A stretch of 64,000 bases of DNA, from the NCBI RefSeq assembly GCF_004797125.1, contig NZ_CP038810.1, positions 992,001 through 1,056,000 on the forward strand, given 5' to 3'. Positions 57,731-64,000 of the stretch are shown here, one piece after another (positions within the stretch are counted from its first letter, which is position 1; each line of letters begins with the position of its first letter). The position numbers were made by a program, and so were the translations under genes. The notes beneath the pieces were generated by a model, which did no database searches, was not told where the DNA came from, and saw only the letters and a list, made by a program, of their open reading frames with translations. Source of the stretch: Flavobacterium sangjuense (GTDB lineage Bacteria; Bacteroidota; Bacteroidia; Flavobacteriales; Flavobacteriaceae).

Positions 57731-58492
57731 ATGAAAGGTAGAAAGCTTATGATAACCGCCGTTTTAGCATTTTTCGGTTTTATTTTACTAGCGTTTTCTG
57801 TATACTTACTTTATAAGAACACAAGTAATTCTATTTCTGCTCAGAAACAGAAAGAATTAGACGAAGCTATTAAACAAATTGAAGTGTTGCATGCTGAAAT
57901 TGTAGAGAAAGATAAAATAGTTGAAGAAGCAGAACAGAGAACTAAAAGATTAGAATCCAGTTCCTTTAATCAATCCTTTGGTCAAAATCTTCCAATTATA
58001 GAAATAGTGGATAATGATTTAAGTGATGGCAATACCACCACAAACGGAAAGAAAGTCCATAAATTGATGTATCACCATCAATTGCGATTTTATTTATTGA
58101 ACGTTGGGAAAAACTCATTGAAAGACGTAATCTTTTCGATAAAGGATATTTACAACGATCCGAAAGAGAGAAGTAAAAAAACCAAATCCAACGGAAAATA
58201 CGATTATATGGGACATTCTGTCGATGGAGATGAGATTGGAAGCTATGAAAATATTGAACTGCAGACGCTTAATCTCAAATCTAAAAAGTTAATCTATACC
58301 AGTAATTTGCCGGGCAGTTTTGGTGTTGGCGATTACACTTATAATGTGGTTGTCGAATGGAATCAAGGGTTTTATCAAATGAAAATAAACATTGAGGAAA
58401 TAGACGGCGTACTCAAATACAAATATGATTTTTATGATGTTACGGGTAATCCGATAGATTATAAAAGCCTTGAACTTAACGTTAAAAACTAA
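57731..58492 (+). CDS. Membrane-anchored coiled-coil protein, function unknown
   Basis: A 253-residue protein. An N-terminal transmembrane helix (about residues 7-28) is followed by a coiled coil (about 35-80, AQKQKELDEAIKQIEVLHAEIVEKDKIVEEAEQRTK) and a beta-rich globular domain (about 90-250) with no family I recognise. The layout suggests a periplasmic or cytoplasmic domain held away from the membrane. Single gene with a terminator at 58496-58525. Confidence 0.65.
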   Translation: MKGRKLMITAVLAFFGFILLAFSVYLLYKNTSNSISAQKQKELDEAIKQIEVLHAEIVEKDKIVEEAEQRTKRLESSSFNQSFGQNLPIIEIVDNDLSDGNTTTNGKKVHKLMYHHQLRFYLLNVGKNSLKDVIFSIKDIYNDPKERSKKTKSNGKYDYMGHSVDGDEIGSYENIELQTLNLKSKKLIYTSNLPGSFGVGDYTYNVVVEWNQGFYQMKINIEEIDGVLKYKYDFYDVTGNPIDYKSLELNVKN

Positions 58493-58495
58493 AAA

Positions 58496-58525
58496 AAACG
58501 TCCCGATTATAGGGACGTTTCTTTT
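58496..58525. terminator. Bidirectional terminator between the coiled-coil gene and DUF885
   Basis: AAACGTCCC and GGGACGTTT pair around a 7-base loop, with A and T runs on the two sides. Confidence 0.9.
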
Positions 58526-58529
58526 TAAA

Positions 58530-60296
58530 TTACTTACCGGTTTCAATCCAGTTGTTTATTTTCTTCTCTAAAAGTGCTAAAGGCAGCACACCCGATTCCA
58601 ATACTTTTTGATGGAAAACTTTGATGTCAAATTTGTCTTTCATCTTGTCCTGCGCTTTTTTGCGTAATTCCAAAATTTTCAGTTGTCCCATTTTATAAGA
58701 CAATGCTTGTCCCGGAATTGCCATGTAACGCTCAATTTCAGCAATAATTCCTGCTTCACTTTCGGCTTCATTATCTAATGAATATTTGATAGCCTGCTCA
58801 CGTGTCCATCCTTTTGAATGTATTCCGGTATCAACTACTAATCTCACGGCTCTGTGCATTTCGTTACCTAACATTCCGAAGTATTGATATGGATCAGTAT
58901 ATAAACCCAATTCTTTTCCTAAACTTTCAGTATATAAAGCCCAACCTTCGCCATAAGCACCAAACCAATTGAATTTTCTAAAATCAGGTAATTCATTATT
59001 TTCCTGTTGTAATGAAATTTGGAAGTGATGTCCCGGAATTGCTTCGTGCAGAAACAAATCTTCATCACCATAGAAATTGTATGCTTTTACATCCGGAATT
59101 GGCACATAAAAAGTTCCTGGTCTTGTGCCATCAGCCGTACCTTGACTGTATTCTGCGCTAGCTGTTTTCTCTCTAAAAGCTTCTGTTCTTTTTATTTGGA
59201 AAGCACATTTTGGCTGCAATGAAAACAGTTTGTCAACGTTAGGCTTAATGGTTTTGTGTATTCTTTCGAAGTTTGCAATTACCTCTTCCGGTGTTTTGAA
59301 CGACATCAATTCGGGTTTTGTTCTAACATGCTCAAAAAATTCGTTTATAGTTCCTTTGAAACCAACCTGGTCTTTTACTTTTTCCATTTCGGCTTTTATT
59401 CTGGCAACTTCTTTTAAACCAAGTTCATGAATTTCTTCAGGAGTTTTGGTTGTTGTCGTCCATTGTTTTGCATAGACTTTGTATAGCGCTGCACCATTAG
59501 GCAAACTACCAATTCCACTCGTACTTCTTGAAGCGGGAAGGTATTCGTTTTTCAAAAACTCGGTCATTTTTTTGAATTTTGGCTCTAATTTTTCCTTGAT
59601 AGTTGCAGCATATTCTTTTTTCAATGCATCTTGCTGGTCAGCTGTAATTTCTTTTGGAAATGCTTTTACCGCCGAATAAAAAAGATTGTCTTCCACATTT
59701 GGTGTAACCATACTTTCAAATTGTGGTATAATTTTAACGGTTAAAGCTTTTGGTAAAACGATTCCTTTATCAATTCCTTTTTTCATGTAAACCATCGCTG
59801 AATCCATCCACACCGAAAATAAATCCATTCTCTTCAGGAAGTTTTTATAATCTTTCTCAGTTTTAAAAGGCTGCGCACTTGAACCGCCGGCAAATTGTCC
59901 CAAGGTTAAGTTTGTTCCCCAAAATTGGTGAATAGGCATTAAATTGGTGTCGTATTTTAATAAATCCTTACCAATAGAAACTTCCCATTTGATAATGTCA
60001 TAGCTGTTTTTCTCTTCGGCTGATAAAGCAGTTGTATCAACGGTTGCCAACTCATTTTCGAATTTGTCAAAAAAAGCTGCTTGCTTTTTACGATACGAAT
60101 CAGTCATTTCAAATACCAATTTGTCATTGTATTCGTTTTGCCCATTTTGAGTAGCACCTAGCGGATCTAATTCGTTTTTACCGTCGAAATAAGCATCGGT
60201 AATAGCCTTAAAATCTTGTTCTTTCTTTTCTGATTTGCAGTTTACAAAAAGTAATGATAGGAATACCATTGCTGATATTTTGTGTATGTTTTTCAT
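58530..60296 (-). CDS. DUF885 family lipoprotein (zinc-peptidase-like)
   Basis: A 588-residue lipoprotein (MKNIHKISAMVFLSLLFVNC). The C-terminal half has the DUF885 signature: FLHEAIPGHHFQISLQQE with the HExxx-H metal-binding pattern, and FGAYGEGWALYTESLG with a further Glu. The family is placed with gluzincin-type peptidases. The rest is mainly helical. Exported to the periplasm or outer membrane; the substrate is unknown. Confidence 0.88.
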   Translation of the reverse strand: MKNIHKISAMVFLSLLFVNCKSEKKEQDFKAITDAYFDGKNELDPLGATQNGQNEYNDKLVFEMTDSYRKKQAAFFDKFENELATVDTTALSAEEKNSYDIIKWEVSIGKDLLKYDTNLMPIHQFWGTNLTLGQFAGGSSAQPFKTEKDYKNFLKRMDLFSVWMDSAMVYMKKGIDKGIVLPKALTVKIIPQFESMVTPNVEDNLFYSAVKAFPKEITADQQDALKKEYAATIKEKLEPKFKKMTEFLKNEYLPASRSTSGIGSLPNGAALYKVYAKQWTTTTKTPEEIHELGLKEVARIKAEMEKVKDQVGFKGTINEFFEHVRTKPELMSFKTPEEVIANFERIHKTIKPNVDKLFSLQPKCAFQIKRTEAFREKTASAEYSQGTADGTRPGTFYVPIPDVKAYNFYGDEDLFLHEAIPGHHFQISLQQENNELPDFRKFNWFGAYGEGWALYTESLGKELGLYTDPYQYFGMLGNEMHRAVRLVVDTGIHSKGWTREQAIKYSLDNEAESEAGIIAEIERYMAIPGQALSYKMGQLKILELRKKAQDKMKDKFDIKVFHQKVLESGVLPLALLEKKINNWIETGK

Positions 60297-60315
60297 GTTT
60301 AAGTGATTAGTTTTA

Positions 60316-60346
60316 CTTCGTACAGTTCGACCTAAAGGTCTCGAGT
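60316..60346. repeat. Palindromic element upstream of DUF885
   Basis: It contains the palindrome GACCT-AA-AGGTC (60329-60340) and resembles the sequence at 29582-29612. Could be an operator or a dispersed repeat. Confidence 0.35.
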
Positions 60347-60396
60347 GGTAAAACTATTGGTTTCTACCGAATTGATTTGTTAATGAAATGATAAAA

Positions 60397-60759
60397 TTAG
60401 CCGTGATAAACTCTCGAAGCCGTGATTTTTCCTTCTTTGATTTCCAATACTTCGGCCACAAGCATATTGTCTTCGTTTTCAACAGTTCTTATGTATTCCA
60501 TAAAAACCCTGTCCGAATTTGAAGTTAACGAAGTTACTTTATAATGCAGACTCGGCAATCGGTCAAAGGCATCTTTCCACCAGGTTCGAAGTGCTTCTTT
60601 TCCGGTAACCAAACCGTTAGTTTCGGGATGACGGATTTTTAATTTTGGACTAAAATGCGCTGCTTCGTCATCGTATAATGATAATAGTTTTTCAAGATTA
60701 TGCGCGTTGAACGCTTCAAACCAAAGCATTGCAATAGATAAATTTTTTTCTGCTGACAT
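60397..60759 (-). CDS. SnoaL-like (NTF2 fold) protein
   Basis: A 120-residue SnoaL-like/NTF2-fold protein: MLWFEAFNAHNLEKLLSLYDDEAAHFSPKL, TGKEALRTWWKDAFDRLPSLHYKVTSL and VFMEYIRTVENEDNMLVAEVLEIKEGKI. Members are polyketide cyclases, isomerases or proteins of unknown role; the pocket residues do not identify the substrate. It follows the pseudouridine synthase gene on the same strand after a terminator. Confidence 0.87.
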   Translation of the reverse strand: MSAEKNLSIAMLWFEAFNAHNLEKLLSLYDDEAAHFSPKLKIRHPETNGLVTGKEALRTWWKDAFDRLPSLHYKVTSLTSNSDRVFMEYIRTVENEDNMLVAEVLEIKEGKITASRVYHG

Positions 60760-60778
60760 CGTTTTGTTAAATAAAAAA

Positions 60779-60809
60779 TCCCCGCGTTCTCAAAACGAGA
60801 GGATTTTAT
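60779..60809 (-). terminator. Terminator of the pseudouridine synthase gene
   Basis: AAATCC and GGATTT with CTC/GAG and CG/CG pairs form an interrupted stem; the T run is on the minus strand. Confidence 0.7.
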
Positions 60810-60829
60810 GTGACTGTAAATATACTATT

Positions 60830-61738
60830 TTAGGAGTTTTTCAAATTGATAATTTCCTGTTCTGTCAGGAAACGCCAATTACCGCGAGGTAAATTCTTTT
60901 TAGTCAAACCGGCAAAAGCAACTCGGTCTATTCGCAAAACATCATAACCTAAATGTTCAAAAATGTTACGAACTACTTTTACATTTGAGGATTTTAATTG
61001 TAACCCGATTTCACTTTTTGGTTCGTTTTCAATATAGCTCACTTCTTGAACGAATACTTTGTGTCCGTCAATCGTAAGTCCTTTGCTGATTTTTTCCAAG
61101 TCATCAAACTTCAAATTCTTGTCCAGTGAAACCTGGTAAATTTTTGTTGATTTTTGATTTGGCAACGTAAACTTCCGAATCATATCAGTATCGTTTGTAA
61201 ACAATAAAAGACCGGTTGTGTTTTTATCCATTCTGCCAATAGCGCCAATTTTTGCAGAAGTTGAACCTTTCACCAACTCTAAAACATTGCGGTATTCCTG
61301 GCCTTCATCCAATGCTGTGGTGAAGTTTTTTGGTTTGTTCAGCAAAATATACTCTTTCTTTTCCGGCGTTAAAGTAACGCCATCAAAGTTTACTACGTCT
61401 CCTGGTTTTACCATATATCCCATTTCGGTTACCGGAATTCCGTTTACTTTCACATTGCCTGATTGGATATAGATATCAGCATCACGACGAGAACATGCAC
61501 CTGAATTGGAGATGTATTTATTCAAACGAATTTCGTCAGCTGCTTTTGGTCTTTTTGCTGCCTGATTCGGTTTTTTTTCTACTTTATTTGTTGCTGCTGC
61601 TTCTGCTTTTGCATTTGGCTTTACTTTTTTCGGACCTTGAGCACGTTTCGCCATGGCAGGCTTTGGCTTGTTTGAACTTGGTCTCGAACTATTTGTACGT
61701 GGGCCACTTCCTTTATTATTGCCTTCCTTCTTATTCAT
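60830..61738 (-). CDS. RsuA/RluB-family rRNA pseudouridine synthase
   Basis: A 302-residue protein. A basic, Lys/Ala/Pro-rich disordered N-terminus (about 68 residues) precedes an S4 RNA-binding domain (IRLNKYISNSGACSRRDADIYIQSGNVKVNG) and the catalytic domain with the RsuA/RluB motif IGRMDKNTTGLLLFTNDTD (catalytic Asp). These enzymes make pseudouridine in 23S or 16S rRNA; RluB-type is most likely from the length. The basic tail is common in Bacteroidetes homologues. Promoter at 61756-61763. Confidence 0.92.
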   Translation of the reverse strand: MNKKEGNNKGSGPRTNSSRPSSNKPKPAMAKRAQGPKKVKPNAKAEAAATNKVEKKPNQAAKRPKAADEIRLNKYISNSGACSRRDADIYIQSGNVKVNGIPVTEMGYMVKPGDVVNFDGVTLTPEKKEYILLNKPKNFTTALDEGQEYRNVLELVKGSTSAKIGAIGRMDKNTTGLLLFTNDTDMIRKFTLPNQKSTKIYQVSLDKNLKFDDLEKISKGLTIDGHKVFVQEVSYIENEPKSEIGLQLKSSNVKVVRNIFEHLGYDVLRIDRVAFAGLTKKNLPRGNWRFLTEQEIINLKNS

Positions 61739-61755
61739 AATTCTGTAATTTGTGG

Positions 61756-61763
61756 CAAAGATA
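61756..61763 (-). promoter_or_regulatory. -7 promoter element of the pseudouridine synthase gene
   Basis: The minus strand reads TATCTTTG, 18 bases before the start codon. Confidence 0.6.
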
Positions 61764-61782
61764 CGTATTTCAGTTGCTTTTT

Positions 61783-61884
61783 TAGGAGCTATTTCCAGCT
61801 ATCCACTTTATCTTTTGCTTTTTAGATTACTTCGTGCCTCGCAATGACTAAAAAAGCAAAAGGATGCCGTTTCTATCTGGGCTA
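61783..61884. repeat. Full copy of the dispersed hairpin repeat with GCAATGAC loop
   Basis: Left end TAGGAGCTATTTCCAGC, right end ATCTGGGCTA. Inside, CTTTTGCTTTTTAG and CTAAAAAAGCAAAAG form a stem enclosing the reverse complement of GTCATTGCGAGGCACGAAG. Layout equals the copy at 32713-32808 (reversed), with a different loop. Confidence 0.8.
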
Positions 61885-61893
61885 AAAATAAAA

Positions 61894-62814
61894 CTAAAAC
61901 CGCAACAATCTTCTGCCGTGAACCAGCACTTCGGGATTAATTAAAACAATGCAAAAAACACCTGAAACCACTAGAAATTTAAGGATGTTGTGGAGTTTTA
62001 AATAGTCTGGTTTGGAGTTGGAGTTCCAAAGTTTTTGCAGGAAGAAAATCAAAATGATTAAACTCACATAAAAGTAAATGTCCATATAACCAACGTCAAA
62101 TATTTCGACCAGGAAATAAATTGGGATTATCGTCAAAACGGTTAGCAGCGTTATAATTTTTTTGGCGGAGCTTTCGCCAAACATTACAGGAATTGTTTGA
62201 TAATCATTGGCTATATCGCCTTTTATGTTTTCCAAATCTTTTATCATTTCACGAATAAGCAGTAGAAGAAAAAGGAAAGTAGCATGAGCAAATACCTGCG
62301 GATATACGTTTTTGTAATACAATAAAATGGCAAAAAAAGGTAAAACAGCCAGAAAAGCTGCTGTCAAATTTCCAATAACCGACAATTTTTTGAGTTTATG
62401 CGAGTAAAACCAAATCAGGAAAATATAAGTTGAAAAGAATAAAACCGCACGAAACGACACAAAAAAAGACAATAAGAAAACAATAAAATTTACTGTAAAA
62501 TAAACTTTCAGCTTTGTTTTTTGGCTGACCAATCGGTCGAGTTGTGACTTGTTTGGCCGGTTGATTAAATCTTTTTCGCTGTCGTAAAAATTATTGATAA
62601 TATAGCCTGAAGCAATCGTCAAACTTGAGACAATTACAATCATAAATAAATTAAAATCCAGGATAATATCAAGTGCTCGTTTTTTTTCAGGCGCTAAAAT
62701 AAAAATCGCCGATAAGTATTGTGCCAAAACGATAATGGCGATGTTATAGCCACGAACCACTGAAAGCATGCTGACAATTTTCAGTAGTAAATGTTTGGTT
62801 TTTCGGCTTAACAT
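61894..62814 (-). CDS. UbiA-family prenyltransferase
   Basis: A 306-residue membrane protein with about eight helices. The two Asp-rich motifs are NNFYDSEKDLINRP and KDLENIKGDIANDYQTIP, both diagnostic of UbiA enzymes that attach a prenyl chain to an acceptor. Bacteroidetes homologues are often annotated as geranylgeranylglycerol-phosphate geranylgeranyltransferase; the acceptor here is not proven. Promoter at 62839-62846. Confidence 0.87.
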   Translation of the reverse strand: MLSRKTKHLLLKIVSMLSVVRGYNIAIIVLAQYLSAIFILAPEKKRALDIILDFNLFMIVIVSSLTIASGYIINNFYDSEKDLINRPNKSQLDRLVSQKTKLKVYFTVNFIVFLLSFFVSFRAVLFFSTYIFLIWFYSHKLKKLSVIGNLTAAFLAVLPFFAILLYYKNVYPQVFAHATFLFLLLLIREMIKDLENIKGDIANDYQTIPVMFGESSAKKIITLLTVLTIIPIYFLVEIFDVGYMDIYFYVSLIILIFFLQKLWNSNSKPDYLKLHNILKFLVVSGVFCIVLINPEVLVHGRRLLRF

Positions 62815-62838
62815 TTTTTGCTTAGGTTAATTTCAAAC

Positions 62839-62846
62839 CAAAAGTA
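62839..62846 (-). promoter_or_regulatory. -7 promoter element of the UbiA-family gene
   Basis: The minus strand reads TACTTTTG, 25 bases before the start codon. Confidence 0.45.
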
Positions 62847-62852
62847 CATAAT

Positions 62853-64000
62853 TTACGCTTCGTTATGAAGTGGTAAGGTTATTATAAATTTACTGCCAAT
62901 TTTGATTTCGGATTCTACAGAGATAGTTCCGTTCATCATTTCCACTGATTCTTTGACTATATAAAGTCCCAATCCTGTTCCTTTATTTTTGTTGGTTACA
63001 AAAAACATGTCAAAAATACGACTTTGGATATCCTTGCTGATTCCAATTCCATTATCTTCTACTTCAATGATAAACATCTTGTCAGACTTGTGTGTTATAA
63101 TAGAAATATATGGTTTTTCTTTGCTGAAATCGGAATATTTTATAGCATTCGACAATAAATTATTGATAATAATTCTCAACCTTAAATTGTCGCTATAGAT
63201 TTTGTCAACGGATAAATGCTTTTCGATGGCGATTTTTTTTACGTCTTCAATATACTGAAGCGTTGCAACAGCATCGTCAACAATCTCAATTAAACTAACG
63301 GATTCCAGTGTGTTTTTTGTTCTTTTATTTCTGGAATAATCAATGATGTCTCTGATGAATTGATCTTGTTTGTTGAGGACAGTATGCATCAGGTTCAAAT
63401 AGTTTTTTATTTCTTCCGGATCGTCTTCGGTTTTTAAAATATCGACCAACCCTTTTAAAGAACTTATTGGCGATCGCAAATCGTGGGAAGCACTATATAC
63501 AAACCTGTCGAGTTCTTTGTTTACGATAGTTAAATCGTTGTTTTTGGATTCTATTTCCTTTTTAGACTGCACCAGCTTTTTGACCATTGCACTATAATAA
63601 ATAGTAACGCTACAGATAATGATTAAAATAAAAAAGATATTCGAATAAATGAGATAGCCTTTGATTTCCCGTGTAGCTTCTCCCAAGGTGTTAGAGAAAT
63701 CCCTTTCGTTTACGGTAAGTTTTTCACTAATGCTGCTTATCTGTGATAAGAAAGCTTGTTTTGAAACGTCATCTAAATGAGTTGTTTGAATTTTACTGTG
63801 AATTTCATTCCCGATTGCATTAAATTGATTGATTAGTGCATCGCCTTTTTCCCATTCGTTAATAGCTTTTTTGAAGAAAGAAATCGTGCCGAAATTTCTA
63901 AAAAGCCAAATCATATCATCCAAATCCTTTTCGTGATTTCGACCTGCCCGTAAGCCATTTTTAATAGTTTCTGTATCGGCATTGCGAATCAAACCAATTC
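62853..64000 (-). CDS. Sensor histidine kinase, N-terminus beyond the window
   Basis: The frame is open to the window edge, so the visible 380 or so residues are the C-terminal part. A helical extracytoplasmic sensor (CHASE3-like, to about residue 110) is followed by a transmembrane helix (LIYSNIFFILIIICSVTIYYSAM), a coiled linker, the HisKA segment RFVYSASHDLRSPISSLKGL, and a catalytic domain with NNLLSNAIKYS, VEDNGIGISKD and GTGLGLYIV. The apparent start at 63992 is only a TTG in an open frame; the first transmembrane helix and true start must lie further on. No response regulator is adjacent inside the window. Confidence 0.9.
   Translation of the reverse strand, partial: IGLIRNADTETIKNGLRAGRNHEKDLDDMIWLFRNFGTISFFKKAINEWEKGDALINQFNAIGNEIHSKIQTTHLDDVSKQAFLSQISSISEKLTVNERDFSNTLGEATREIKGYLIYSNIFFILIIICSVTIYYSAMVKKLVQSKKEIESKNNDLTIVNKELDRFVYSASHDLRSPISSLKGLVDILKTEDDPEEIKNYLNLMHTVLNKQDQFIRDIIDYSRNKRTKNTLESVSLIEIVDDAVATLQYIEDVKKIAIEKHLSVDKIYSDNLRLRIIINNLLSNAIKYSDFSKEKPYISIITHKSDKMFIIEVEDNGIGISKDIQSRIFDMFFVTNKNKGTGLGLYIVKESVEMMNGTISVESEIKIGSKFIITLPLHNEA

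Overview
The window is an AT-rich piece of chromosome from a member of the Bacteroidota, most likely the genus Flavobacterium or a close relative. The signs are: sigma-ABfr-type promoters (TAnnTTTG) in place of -10/-35 boxes, with almost no purine-rich Shine-Dalgarno sites; five proteins ending in a type A type-IX-secretion (T9SS) sorting domain (YPNPV...LGKK...G.Y..K...KR.V); a CarboxypepD_reg/TonB receptor; a DNA polymerase III alpha subunit with a fused proofreading exonuclease; a dihydroorotase with the Bacteroidota QxH metal motif; and many families typical of this phylum (DUF4271, DUF4296, DUF6252, DUF4407). No phage, transposase, CRISPR array or plasmid function is visible, so most of the window reads as core genome. 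It is interrupted by intergenic repeats. || Layout: 1-250 repeat-rich edge. 250-2.8 kb, minus operon (DUF3108, small membrane protein, saccharopine-dehydrogenase-like). 2.9-5 kb, DUF423 protein and pckA. 5-6.5 kb, hemD and DUF4271 (minus). 6.6-9.1 kb, GT2 glycosyltransferase, dihydroorotase, DUF4296 lipoprotein. 9-12.5 kb, SDR reductase, tyrS, LuxE-like protein. 12.6-20.1 kb, two T9SS proteins, a beta-helix lipoprotein and a TonB receptor, divergent from a PhoB/PhoR-like two-component pair. 20-23.8 kb, GT28-like transferase, trmB, LysE exporter, alkyltransferase-like protein, lipoprotein. 23.9-26.7 kb, an Fe-S operon (Mrp, NifU-like, ferredoxin reductase, ferredoxin). 26.7-32.7 kb, T9SS propeller protein, SGNH hydrolase, DUF3050, glutaryl-CoA-dehydrogenase-like enzyme, CarboxypepD protein, tRNA methyltransferase. 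32.8-34 kb, rpsP-rimM. 34.2-40 kb, DUF6252 lipoprotein, RRM protein, dnaE. 40.2-44.1 kb, two secreted pectate lyases. 44.3-47.3 kb, trxA, DUF58, tRNA-Asp, a GIY-YIG gene between repeats, two small exported proteins. 47.4-49.5 kb, GT2 and flippase-like membrane protein (minus). 49.5-53 kb, ruvC-hemW operon. 53-60.8 kb, DUF4407, a duplicated-domain exported protein, M20 dipeptidase, tRNA-Leu with decayed copies of its 3' end, DUF885, SnoaL-like. 60.8-64 kb, pseudouridine synthase, UbiA prenyltransferase and a histidine kinase cut off by the window edge. || How genes work together: Mrp, NifU-like, ferredoxin reductase and ferredoxin form a plausible iron-sulfur assembly and electron-supply unit. 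The TonB receptor, surface lipoprotein and T9SS proteins beside a PhoB/PhoR-like pair look like a regulated uptake or surface locus. The two pectate lyases share a carbohydrate-binding module and sorting domain and point to pectin degradation at the cell surface. || The most unusual material is between genes: a dispersed hairpin repeat family whose loop holds one of two exchangeable short sequences (at least five copies); a ladder of degenerate tRNA-Leu 3' ends each followed by a terminator; and a small GIY-YIG nuclease gene bracketed by two copies of a repeat just downstream of tRNA-Asp. All family assignments are from reading motifs; no database search was run.
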